DNA of 64,000 nucleotides, taken from the NCBI GenBank assembly GCA_046349595.1, contig JAXMCA010000001.1, positions 124,001 to 188,000 of the forward strand, in the 5' to 3' direction. This DNA is from JACRLW01 sp046349595. Its GTDB lineage: Bacteria; Planctomycetota; UBA1135; UBA2386. A program made the position numbers and the translations under genes. Shown piece by piece: positions 45,112-53,627 of the stretch (the first letter of the stretch is position 1; the number at the start of each line of letters is the position of its first letter). The notes beneath the pieces are model-generated. The model searched no databases, was not told the origin of the DNA, and saw nothing but the letters and a program-made list of their open reading frames with translations.

Positions 45112-46685
45112 CCACACGCATCTTCCTCTCCCACAGCAAGGCCGACCGCGAGTGGACGCTGACTCTCCGTGACCAACTGTCGGCCGCGGGATTCGATCCA
45201 TTCATCGACGAGGCGATCGCGCACGGCGACAACTGGCTCGCGACGCTGAAGGAGAAGCTGCGCGGCGCGGACTGGCTGTGCTTCGTCGTCAGTCCGGAGT
45301 CGATCGCCTCGCGATGGTGCCGGCAGGAACTCGATGCCTTCCAGGGCATGGGCAAGCTGAACCGCATCCAGGTGCTGATCCGCTTCCCGGCGCCGGTCGA
45401 CGTCTTCACCGGACTGGTCCAACGGACTCGGGACCCGCTGACCCCCGAGAGCTACGGCACGGCGATCCACGAGATCGTGACCGCGATGGGTGGCAGCACT
45501 GCGGCCGCGAAGCTCCCGCAGCACCTGGTGAACATGCGTTGGGAGGAGGCGGGACGCCACACCGTCGCCGTCCACGCGAAGCTGCAGGCCCTGGTAGTCT
45601 CGATCCTGGGGGAGAAGTTCGCGGACGACGCTCTCGCCTCGGCTCTCGGCCTTCCCGGCGACTGGAAGGACTTCATCACGAGCGGCGCGGAAGACCGTGC
45701 CAACGCGCTGCTGGTGGCGTGCAAGGACCGGACGCAGAAGGATTGGCTCGAGTCCTCGCTCCGCCTGCTCGACGTCCTCGAGAAGGACCCGCGGGGATTC
45801 ACCGACACCACGGAGAGGAAGCAGGCCGTCGTCGAAATGCGGAGCCTGCTGCAGCGCCGCATCGAGCAGCAGAAGTCCGCCGGGACGCTCACGATCAGCC
45901 GCATCACGGACGTGGCGGCCGACGAGGACCTGGTGTTCGGCGCCCTCGATGTCTATGGCCGCATCCCCGCCGACGAGCGCATCGAGAACGACGAGTTGAT
46001 CGAACTCACGCGCAATCACGGTGCCCATGTCTACGGCGAGCACTGGGAGCAGTACTTCCTGGTCGCGCGCAGCGGCGAACGCATCGTCGGCATGCTGGTC
46101 GCCTACGACGACCTGAAATCGAACTACACCTTCGTGTCGGGCCTCGCCGTGCGCCGGCCTGGCGTCGAGGATCCCAGCGAGCATGACGTCGCCCGTCACC
46201 TGCTCAAGTCCCTGTTGAAGCAAAGGCGAGCTCACGGCGATGCGGCCCGCCCGGTGCGGATCGTCGCCGAGGTCGACGATCCCGCGCAGACCAAGGAGCC
46301 GAAGGAACGCCGCCGGCGCTGCTCGCGCCTGCGCCACTTCGCGACCATCGCCCAACTCGGCGGGATGGACCTCCGTGTCCCCGCATTCGAGTTCCTGCAG
46401 CCCGACCTGCGGGGGAGATACGACATCGAGCCGCGTCACCTGCTGCTGATCTACGCGGAGCCGCGACTCCCGCCGGTCCTGGCGCGCGACGCGATGAAGT
46501 CCCTCGTGTCCTGGATCTTCAAGGAGATCTACCCTGCCGACTCCTGTTCGTCGCAGGCGGAGCAGAGCGCCTACAAGCAGCACGCGAAGGCGCTGATGCA
46601 GCGCGTGCACGGCGAACTCACCGAACCGGTCGCGCTGCGCCGCGTGGCGGACGTGCTCGCAGTGGAATGCGACGGGCCGACGTGA
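45108..46685 (+). CDS. TIR-GNAT fusion protein
   Basis: This is a 525-residue protein. Residues 1-130 are a TIR domain: RIFLSHSKADREWTLTLRDQ, the BB-loop area FDPFIDEAIAHGDNW, WLCFVVSPES, and the conserved W70-C-R-Q-E74-L with the putative catalytic Glu74. Residues about 135-260 are a mostly helical linker. Residues about 262-475 resemble a GNAT acetyltransferase: DLVFGALDVYGRIPADERIE, then HWEQYFLVARSGERIVGMLV with the V-G-x-h turn, and a third strand TFVSGLAVRRPG followed by helix DVARHLLKSLLKQ. The canonical acetyl-CoA loop R/Q-x-x-G-x-G/A is not evident, so activity is uncertain. It closes the operon. The TIR-GNAT combination suggests a self-modifying or target-modifying effector. Confidence 0.8.
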   Translation: MTTRIFLSHSKADREWTLTLRDQLSAAGFDPFIDEAIAHGDNWLATLKEKLRGADWLCFVVSPESIASRWCRQELDAFQGMGKLNRIQVLIRFPAPVDVFTGLVQRTRDPLTPESYGTAIHEIVTAMGGSTAAAKLPQHLVNMRWEEAGRHTVAVHAKLQALVVSILGEKFADDALASALGLPGDWKDFITSGAEDRANALLVACKDRTQKDWLESSLRLLDVLEKDPRGFTDTTERKQAVVEMRSLLQRRIEQQKSAGTLTISRITDVAADEDLVFGALDVYGRIPADERIENDELIELTRNHGAHVYGEHWEQYFLVARSGERIVGMLVAYDDLKSNYTFVSGLAVRRPGVEDPSEHDVARHLLKSLLKQRRAHGDAARPVRIVAEVDDPAQTKEPKERRRRCSRLRHFATIAQLGGMDLRVPAFEFLQPDLRGRYDIEPRHLLLIYAEPRLPPVLARDAMKSLVSWIFKEIYPADSCSSQAEQSAYKQHAKALMQRVHGELTEPVALRRVADVLAVECDGPT

Positions 46686-46736
46686 GGGTCACGGCAACGC
46701 TTCGTGCAACTCCGCTTCCGTCCGATCACCCTCGGT

Positions 46737-46786
46737 CCGAAGGCCGGAGGACCAAAGCCAACGAAGTGGCCTGGGCCTTCCTGGTC
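46737..46786 (+). repeat. dispersed intergenic repeat, copy 3, with perfect hairpin ends
   Basis: GAAGGCC (46739-46745) and GGCCTTC (46774-46780) are perfect inverted ends around a centre containing CCAACGAAGTGGCC. The centre matches the copy at 33051-33092, and the ends match all three copies. It lies just after the TIR-GNAT gene and thus at the right edge of the operon. Confidence 0.5.
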
Positions 46787-46854
46787 GGCGCGCAGCGACG
46801 ACGCAGCAACCTTTGGGTTGCAGCCCAGGCCGCGATCGGTGAACACTGTCTCCT

Positions 46855-47979
46855 GTGACCGATCCGGGTATTCCCCTGCGCGTGAACAAGGATCGACCCG
46901 TGCGCTGGCGCCGGGCCCTCCTCCTCGCCGCACTCGCTCCAATCGGCTGGCTGCTCCAGTTCGCGTGCAGCTTCGTGCCCGAACTCACCGAGCGGATCTA
47001 CTCGCGCGGCGTCTATCCGAAGATCCGTCACGTGCTGAACGCCGTGGCGCAGCTCTCGCCGATCGCGATCGGGGAGACGCTGCTGCTGATCGCCGTGGGA
47101 TGGGCCCTGGTGCGGGTGATGCGCGGCGGGCTCGCGTGGCGACGTCGGCTGCGCAGCCTGCGCAATCTGCTCGCGCACGCGGTGGCCAAGACCTTGGCGA
47201 TCGGCGGCGTGCTGTTCCTGTTGTTCCAGGCGATGTGGGCGCTCAACCACGCGCGTCTGCCCTTCGCGACGCAGGTCGGCTTGCAGACCCGACCGGTGGG
47301 CAGGGCGGAGCTGATCGACGTGGTGCGCAAGCTCGCGGTGCGTGCGGCGGCGATCCGACCCGAAGGGCTCGATCCGCTGCACGGCCTGCCCGGTCACGAC
47401 TACCGCGCGGCGGTCGCGGCGGCCTACGCGAGGGCAGGCACGGAGTGCGCCGCGCTCCGCGGTCCCGCCCCGGTGATCCGCGAACCCCTGATCTCGCCGC
47501 TGATGACCCTCGCGTCGATCACCGGCATCTACTCGCCCTTCACCGCCGAGGCCAACGTCGACGGCGAGGTGCCGCGCGTGGTCCTGCCCTTCACCGCCGC
47601 GCACGAGGTCGCACACCAGCGCGGCTACGCGCGCGAGGACGAGGCCAACTTCATCGCCTGGTGGGTGGGCTCGCGCTCCGACGACCCGCTGCTCGCCTAC
47701 TCCTGCGAGCTGTGTGCGTGGCGCACCGCGCTGGCACAGCTCGCGGCCGTCGACGGGATGGCGTACTTCGAGGAGCGAGGCGCCGCGCCGAAGGCGATCC
47801 GCGACGACGACCGCGCCATCCGCGACTTCTGGCTCGGTCGCCCGAAGGCGGTCACCCAGGTGCTCACCAAGATCACGTCGACGACCAACGACGTGTATCT
47901 GCGCAGCTCGGGGCACAAGGAAGGTGTCGAGAGCTACGACCGCATGGTCGACCTGCTGATCGCCGCGTTGTGCCCGTGA
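46855..47979 (+). CDS. DUF3810 family membrane metalloprotease-like protein
   Basis: This is a 374-residue membrane protein of the DUF3810 family. It has two to three N-terminal hydrophobic segments (about 20-40, 68-90 and 110-130) and an outside or periplasmic zinc-peptidase-like domain. The metal site is H250-E-V-A-H254 in PFTAAHEVAHQRGYAREDEA, with Glu263 of the E-D-E-A-N motif as the likely third ligand, as in other members. DUF3810 proteins have no assigned substrate. The start is a GTG at 46855, and a GTG at 46882 is an alternative. It is not translationally joined to the TIR operon: 169 nt with a repeat lie between them. Confidence 0.85.
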   Translation: MTDPGIPLRVNKDRPVRWRRALLLAALAPIGWLLQFACSFVPELTERIYSRGVYPKIRHVLNAVAQLSPIAIGETLLLIAVGWALVRVMRGGLAWRRRLRSLRNLLAHAVAKTLAIGGVLFLLFQAMWALNHARLPFATQVGLQTRPVGRAELIDVVRKLAVRAAAIRPEGLDPLHGLPGHDYRAAVAAAYARAGTECAALRGPAPVIREPLISPLMTLASITGIYSPFTAEANVDGEVPRVVLPFTAAHEVAHQRGYAREDEANFIAWWVGSRSDDPLLAYSCELCAWRTALAQLAAVDGMAYFEERGAAPKAIRDDDRAIRDFWLGRPKAVTQVLTKITSTTNDVYLRSSGHKEGVESYDRMVDLLIAALCP

Positions 47980-47982
47980 GCT

Positions 47983-50172
47983 TCAGCGGATGGTCACGTC
48001 GAGGGTGTCGCTGAGGCCGATGTTGCCGAGACAGCTCCCGCCGCCGAGCGCGAAGGCCTGGAACGACACGACGCCGTTGATCAGGCCGTAGCTGCAGGGG
48101 ATGTCGAAGGCCATCGTGTTCGTGACGTAGGCCGTGCCCTGCACGCCGAGCAGGCAGCCGGGGCAGGTCGGAACGGCGGCCTGGAGCGGAAGCCCGGCGA
48201 GGATGCCGAGCGTGGCGCCGCTGGCGTTGGCGTGGATCTCGAAGTGCACACCGAGCGCGGCAGTGCCGTCCGCGAGGATGCCGACGTTGCCGCAGCCGGT
48301 GGCCCGTGTCGCGATGTCGCCGGGGGTGCGCGCTTCGTAGGGCCGTGCTTCGACCGACCACGCAATGGCCGCGGTGCGATGCGCCCACGCCGTGCCGAAG
48401 GTCATGCGAGCCCCTCCGCCGCTGTGGCGCGCGACGATGGCGAGCTCGTTCTCGTCCCCGCTCTGCACGGCGAGATCGATGTGCTCCTGGAAGTGGAACA
48501 CTCCTCCGGTTTCGTAGGTGGTGAGCGCTTCCGCGTCGTCGTCACCGTTCGCATTCTGGTAGACGGCGGCGATCGCGAAGCGGCAGCCGTCGCCGTCGAC
48601 GACGGGGTCGCGGTAGACCCGCTGCACATCGGAGAGCAGCGCGGTGCTGTTGTTGAGCACCGTGCCGTTGCGATCGACGGAGGCGGCGATGATCCCGCCG
48701 AAGCCGGTCTGCCATCGCTCGACGATCACGTACTTGCGATTGCCGCCCAGGTCGTCGGTCGGCGAGGAGATGTCCCAGCCCTCGTCGATGTGGGATTGCG
48801 CGCCGTAGACCTCGAACGACGGTGTGCCGTTGAAGCTGCGCGGGATGCCGTTCCACGACACGATCCCGCAGCGGATGGTCATCTGCGTGGAGAGCGGAGC
48901 GAGGTTGCCCCACACCACGGCCCAACCCTGGGTCGCGAAGGGCTCGACTCCGTCCGACTTGGAGATGCGTGGGGACACGCTGATCGCACCGGTGTCGTCG
49001 AGCACCACCGGATTCGCGAAGCGGACCACTCCGGCGGAGGTCACCTGATTGAGCAGGATGTCCGCGTCGAGCGGAGTGACGGTCTGTTGCCAGACCACGC
49101 TGAAGTAGGTCGTTCCCGAAGCCGGATCTCCGCCCACGTCGGGATTGGTGCAGTCGCCGTTGGTGCGTCCGCTCGGCGTCGCGACGGCGATGTCGAAGGC
49201 TGGGTTCAGCGCCGGGGTCGGCGTGTGCACGACCATGCGCCCCCGGATCGAGAAGGGCGTGACGTTGCCGCTGCTGACCTCCGCCACCACGAGCTGCTGC
49301 GCGACGGTCTCGGTCGACGCGATCCTGCACTTGCGCCACGACACGACCGAGATGTCGACCGCGAGAGTGTTGCCCACGGTGTGCATCGTGGGATCGAGCA
49401 GCGTGACGTAGACGTCGCTGTCGGTCGCCGACCACACGCGCTCGTAGCAGGCTGCGTAGCGCTGCAGCGACTCCGACCAGGCGAGATCGACGGAGAGCGT
49501 CGGACGGGACAGTGTCCCGACCGTGGTCATCGGTGCGATCAGCGGATCGACGACCAGCGGCAGGCTCGCGTCGGCGACGAAGCCCGCGGGCACGACGAGC
49601 TCGATGCGATCGTCGAGGACACGGGTCTCGACCGTGCACGAGCGACCGGCGGAGTCGAAGGCGAGCGCGCGACCGTAGCGCACCCCGCCCTCCTCACCGG
49701 TGAACCGGACCTCGCCGTCGACGAGGCTTGGATGCAGTTCGCTCGTGGAGCCGAGCTGCAGGTGCAACTCACCGCGTCGGTCCAGGGCGGTGATGCGGAA
49801 GCTCTGCTCGAGCCCGTCGTCGCGCACCGCGTATTCCTCGACGATCGCGCCGTGGTCGAGGGTCACCCGTGTGTCGTCGCGTGCGACGGCGCCTTCGGTC
49901 AACGCGATGGGTCGATCACCGACGCGCGCGGCGTCGAGACGCAACGTGAGAGGCCAGTTGCGCGAGGCCTGCGAGCCGAGGAAGGGCAGGAAGGTCGTGC
50001 TGTCCTTCGCGAAGCTCGCCTTGAAGGACGGCGTGGCGACCCACAGGGTCGAATCGCAGCGGTCGAAGACCGGGCGGGCATCGGCAGCACCGGCGAGGTT
50101 CGCGGGTGCAGGGTCCTGGGACGTGAGCGCGCCGGCGCACAGCGCCAGCGCGAGGATCGGGTTGCGTTGCAT
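47983..50172 (-). CDS. large secreted protein of unknown function (tandem paralogue A)
   Basis: This is a 729-residue exoprotein with signal peptide MQRNPILALALCAGALTSQ. The first 220 residues are a beta-rich domain ending in a conserved DASLPLVVDPLIAPM block. This looks like the domain that precedes many PKD-like or DUF-type repeats in Planctomycete and myxobacterial exoproteins (x-LPLVVDP). Residues about 225-620 have propeller-like repeats with no recognised metal motif. The C-terminal 110 residues end in VSFQAFALGGGSCLGNIGL and SDTLDVTIR. It matches the neighbour at 50214-52424 almost block for block (for example AWSESLQRYAACYERVWS against AWSESLQRFAVCWERVWS). No known function. Confidence 0.75.
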   Translation of the reverse strand: MQRNPILALALCAGALTSQDPAPANLAGAADARPVFDRCDSTLWVATPSFKASFAKDSTTFLPFLGSQASRNWPLTLRLDAARVGDRPIALTEGAVARDDTRVTLDHGAIVEEYAVRDDGLEQSFRITALDRRGELHLQLGSTSELHPSLVDGEVRFTGEEGGVRYGRALAFDSAGRSCTVETRVLDDRIELVVPAGFVADASLPLVVDPLIAPMTTVGTLSRPTLSVDLAWSESLQRYAACYERVWSATDSDVYVTLLDPTMHTVGNTLAVDISVVSWRKCRIASTETVAQQLVVAEVSSGNVTPFSIRGRMVVHTPTPALNPAFDIAVATPSGRTNGDCTNPDVGGDPASGTTYFSVVWQQTVTPLDADILLNQVTSAGVVRFANPVVLDDTGAISVSPRISKSDGVEPFATQGWAVVWGNLAPLSTQMTIRCGIVSWNGIPRSFNGTPSFEVYGAQSHIDEGWDISSPTDDLGGNRKYVIVERWQTGFGGIIAASVDRNGTVLNNSTALLSDVQRVYRDPVVDGDGCRFAIAAVYQNANGDDDAEALTTYETGGVFHFQEHIDLAVQSGDENELAIVARHSGGGARMTFGTAWAHRTAAIAWSVEARPYEARTPGDIATRATGCGNVGILADGTAALGVHFEIHANASGATLGILAGLPLQAAVPTCPGCLLGVQGTAYVTNTMAFDIPCSYGLINGVVSFQAFALGGGSCLGNIGLSDTLDVTIR

Positions 50173-50213
50173 GGACGCGTGATCCGGAAACGCGCCGCCG
50201 CGCTACCGACCGG

Positions 50214-52424
50214 TCAGCGCACGATCACGTCGAGCGTGTCGCTGAGGCCGAGGTTGCCGAGGCAGGTGCCGCCGCCGAGCGCGAAGGCCTGGAACGACAC
50301 GATGCCGCCCATCAGGTGGTAGCTGCAGGGGATGTCGAAGCTCAGCGCGGTGGTGGTGTAGGCATCGCCGTAGACGCCGAGGCGGCATCCGTTGCAGCCG
50401 GGGATCGGTCCGTCGGTCGGCATGCCCGCGAGGATTCCGAACACCGAGCCCGTGCCGCCCGCGTGCACCTCGAAGTGCACACCGAGAGCCGGCGTACCGC
50501 TGGTGTCGATCGTGACCGTGCCGCAGTGCGTGTTACGCGTGGCGATCGCGCCGGGCTGACGTGCCGCGTAGCCGGTCGCCTCCACGACGGTGCTGCCCGA
50601 GCCGATGTCGCGGCTCCACGCCGCGGCGAAGTCCATGCGCGGACCGCCGCCGCTGTGCCGTGCGGTCACGGCGGGGGCCGACTCGCCCGTCGGCGACGTG
50701 GCGAGATCGGCATCCTCGACCAACGCGAAGATGCCGTTGCCGGAGTCGATCGTCGTTCCGGCGACGACGTCCTCGTTGCCTGCGATGTTGCGGACCGCGG
50801 CGACCGTGAAGCGACAGCCGTCGCAGTCGACCACCGGTGTGCGCATGGTCTCCGGTCCGAAGGGTGAACCGAGCATCAGGGTGCGTGGGCTCAGCACGTT
50901 GCCGCTGCGGTCGATGATGAAGCCCGCGATCGTCGTGGTCTGTGCGCCGGGTCGTTCGAAGACGACTGCGTAGCGGCGATCCCCGTTGCGGTCGTCGGTC
51001 GGCGACGAGACGTCCAGGACGGCCGGGAAGTACTCCGCCGCCTCGATCTCGAAGGTGGTCGAGCCACCGAAACTCCGCGGGATCCCGTTCCACGACACGT
51101 TCGCGCCGCGCAGGCTCGAGGTGTTCGTGGCCGGGCTGACGATGCGGTAGACGATCGCCCATCCCTGCGTGGCATACGGAGCCTGCCCGTCCGACTTCGA
51201 GATGCGCGGCGTGATCGCGATCGGGCGCGTGTCGTCGATCGCGACGTGGGTCGCGAAGCGCACGGCACCCACGGACGACACCTGGTTGAACAAGATGTCG
51301 GAGTCGAGCAGGCCGGTGCGCGAGGCCCACACGACACCGAACCAGGTGGTGCCGCTCGCGGGATCCCCGCCCACGTCGGGATCGGTCGCGTCGGGCTCGC
51401 CGAAGGCGTGAGCCGGACCGGCGATCGCGAAGGCCGGGTTCAACGCGGGTGCGGGTGTGTGGACGAGCATGCGTCCGTACACCGAGTACGGCGCGACGCC
51501 GCCGTTGTTGACCTCGGCCACGACGAGCTGCTGCGCCACGGTCTCGGTCGACGCGATCTGGCACTTCGCCCACGAGGTCGTGCTGGAATCGACGGTCAGA
51601 GCGACGCCGACCGGGTTCATCGCGGCATCGAGCAGCCGGACGTACACGTCGCTGTCGTTCGCCGACCACACCCGTTCCCAGCACACCGCGAAGCGCTGCA
51701 GCGATTCGGACCACGCGATGTCGATCGAGCGCGTCTGGCGCGAGATCGTGCCGAGCAGGTGGATGGTGCCGACCAGGGGATCGACGACGAGCGGCAGCCG
51801 TGCGGTCGCGACGAAGTCCGCGGGCACGGTCAGGGTGATGTCGCCGTCCGACCATCCGCTCTGGACCTCGCATCGCTTCCCGTCCGCATCGACGGCGATC
51901 GCGCGTCCATACCGCACGCCGCCGCGCGGTCCGACGAAGTGCAACTCGTCGTCGACCGGCCGGCCCACGAGGTCGCTGTCGGTGGCGAGCACCAGGCGCA
52001 GCGCGCCGCGCTGTGGGAGCGCCGCGATCCGGAAGCTCTGCTCGAGTCCCTCGCGCCTCACCTCGTAGTCCTCGACCACGGCGCCGCGCGCGAAGCGCAG
52101 GTGCGCACCGTCACGCGACGGCCGCACGTCGTCGAGCTGCAGCGCGAGGTCGCCGACCGTGACCGAGCGCAGATGCATGCGCAGTGCGGAGTCATGGGGT
52201 GCGTCCGAACCGAGGAAGGGCAGGAAGGTCGTGCCGTCCGGGTCGAAGCGCGCCTTCCAGTCGGGCGTGGACACGAGGATCGCGTCGGCGACCTGGTCGA
52301 AGAGCGGGGTGTCGTCCGTGATCGCGGACGGCGGGACGGTCCTCGCGTCCGTCCGGTGCAGAGGATCCTGGGCGAGCAGGGAGCCGGCGCAGAGGGCCAG
52401 CACGAGTCCGAATTCGCGGCGCAT
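50214..52424 (-). CDS. large secreted protein of unknown function (tandem paralogue B)
   Basis: This 736-residue paralogue of the preceding gene has signal MRREFGLVLALCAGSLLAQ. It shares the x-LPLVVDPLVG block near residue 225, the central repeats (AWSESLQRFAVCWERVWS, VAQQLVVAEVNNGG, GVVWASRTGLLDSDILFNQV) and the C-terminal VSFQAFALGGGTCLGNLGL ending SDTLDVIVR. It is tandem with the other gene and read in the same direction. The two leaders also share GCGTTTCCGGATCACGCG just before the start codons (near 50173-50190 and 52425-52442), so the duplication included the 5' region. Function unknown. Confidence 0.75.
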   Translation of the reverse strand: MRREFGLVLALCAGSLLAQDPLHRTDARTVPPSAITDDTPLFDQVADAILVSTPDWKARFDPDGTTFLPFLGSDAPHDSALRMHLRSVTVGDLALQLDDVRPSRDGAHLRFARGAVVEDYEVRREGLEQSFRIAALPQRGALRLVLATDSDLVGRPVDDELHFVGPRGGVRYGRAIAVDADGKRCEVQSGWSDGDITLTVPADFVATARLPLVVDPLVGTIHLLGTISRQTRSIDIAWSESLQRFAVCWERVWSANDSDVYVRLLDAAMNPVGVALTVDSSTTSWAKCQIASTETVAQQLVVAEVNNGGVAPYSVYGRMLVHTPAPALNPAFAIAGPAHAFGEPDATDPDVGGDPASGTTWFGVVWASRTGLLDSDILFNQVSSVGAVRFATHVAIDDTRPIAITPRISKSDGQAPYATQGWAIVYRIVSPATNTSSLRGANVSWNGIPRSFGGSTTFEIEAAEYFPAVLDVSSPTDDRNGDRRYAVVFERPGAQTTTIAGFIIDRSGNVLSPRTLMLGSPFGPETMRTPVVDCDGCRFTVAAVRNIAGNEDVVAGTTIDSGNGIFALVEDADLATSPTGESAPAVTARHSGGGPRMDFAAAWSRDIGSGSTVVEATGYAARQPGAIATRNTHCGTVTIDTSGTPALGVHFEVHAGGTGSVFGILAGMPTDGPIPGCNGCRLGVYGDAYTTTALSFDIPCSYHLMGGIVSFQAFALGGGTCLGNLGLSDTLDVIVR

Positions 52425-52478
52425 GGGGCGCGTGATCCGGAAACGCAGCGCGGTGTTACCGCGCGCGCCGCCGCGGTC

Positions 52479-53591
52479 TCAGCCGAAGCGCACGCAGCGG
52501 ATCGGCGGAAGGTGCGCCGAGACCTCGTGCCAGTGGTCGCCGCCGTCCTCGCTGATCCACAGCCCGCCGGTGGTGGAGCCGAACGCGAGGCGCTCGCCGT
52601 CGGCGGCGAGGTCGAGGGCGTGGCGGTAGACCAGGTCGTAGCAGGGGGGCTTCGGCAGGCCGGAGGTCAGCACGTCGAAGGTCTTGCCGCCGTCGCGGGT
52701 GCGGGTCACCGACATGGCCGCGTCGACCGGGTAGCGGTACTGGTCCTTGGTCGCGGGCACGAACCAGGCGGTGTCGGGCTGCTGCGGGTGGACGACCACC
52801 GGGAAGCCGAAGACCGACGGACCCGCCTTCTCGAGTTCGATCCAGTTCCGGCCGGCGTCGTCGCTGCGGAAGATGCCGTTGTGGTGCTGCACCCACATGC
52901 GGTCGGGCGCGCCCTTGCAGCGAACCAGGCGGTGGGGGTCCTGCGAGTTCGGGTCGTAGGCCTGCTCCGGCGGGAGGTAGTCGTTGCGCATCCCGGCGCA
53001 GTCGTTCTTCCAGCTCGCGCCGTCGTCGGTGGTGTGCCAGATCCCGCCGCTGCTGACCGCGATCGTCAGCCTGCGGCTGTCGCGCGGATCGACGCTGATC
53101 GAATGCACGCCCGGCGCGTCGGCGCCGCCGCCCATCCACTGCTTCCGCAGCGGATCGTTCCACAGCGCCTCGACCAGCGACCAGGTGCGGCCGCCGTCGT
53201 CGGAGCGGAACACGCCGCCGGGGATGGTGCCGCACCAGATGCGGCCGGGCTGATCGGGGCCGCCGGGGACCATCTCCCAGACGTCGTGCAGGGTGCGCGG
53301 GATCACGCGGCCGAAGGGATCCTGCTCCAGCGGTGTGCCTTCGGGAACCGGCGGGTAGGCCGGCACGCCGACCTCGGTCCAGGTCTTCCCGCCATCGTCG
53401 CTGCGATGGAACTTGCTGCCGAAGTGGCCGAGCACGACCGCGGCGAGGAGGCCGCCGTCGCGCGGGTCGTGGCAGGTCATGCTGACCGGATTGCCGGCGA
53501 AGAGCGGCAGGTCGAGCGACCAGTTGCCACGGGCACGACGCTTCAGGATGAACAGACCCTTGCGGGTCCCGACGAGCAGGCGGTCGGACAT
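52479..53591 (-). CDS. BNR/sialidase-like beta-propeller protein (cytoplasmic, MoaD-linked)
   Basis: This 370-residue protein lacks a signal peptide and begins MSDRLLVGTRKGLFILKR. Its BNR-type repeats form a propeller: FHRSDDGGKTWTEVG, VFRSDDGGRTWSLVE, IWHTTDDGASWKNDC, IFRSDDAGRNWIELE, VTRTRDGGKTFDVLT and LWISEDGGDHWHEV. It is often annotated as exo-alpha-sialidase or WD40/YVTN-like, but the catalytic residues of sialidases are not seen. The MoaD/ThiS-like gene lies 36 nt upstream on the same strand. This gene pairing is known in many bacteria and suggests a joint but unknown task. Confidence 0.85.
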   Translation of the reverse strand: MSDRLLVGTRKGLFILKRRARGNWSLDLPLFAGNPVSMTCHDPRDGGLLAAVVLGHFGSKFHRSDDGGKTWTEVGVPAYPPVPEGTPLEQDPFGRVIPRTLHDVWEMVPGGPDQPGRIWCGTIPGGVFRSDDGGRTWSLVEALWNDPLRKQWMGGGADAPGVHSISVDPRDSRRLTIAVSSGGIWHTTDDGASWKNDCAGMRNDYLPPEQAYDPNSQDPHRLVRCKGAPDRMWVQHHNGIFRSDDAGRNWIELEKAGPSVFGFPVVVHPQQPDTAWFVPATKDQYRYPVDAAMSVTRTRDGGKTFDVLTSGLPKPPCYDLVYRHALDLAADGERLAFGSTTGGLWISEDGGDHWHEVSAHLPPIRCVRFG

Positions 53592-53627
53592 GGGGTGGGA
53601 GCGGTGGGGACGTCGTGGGGCGGCGGA

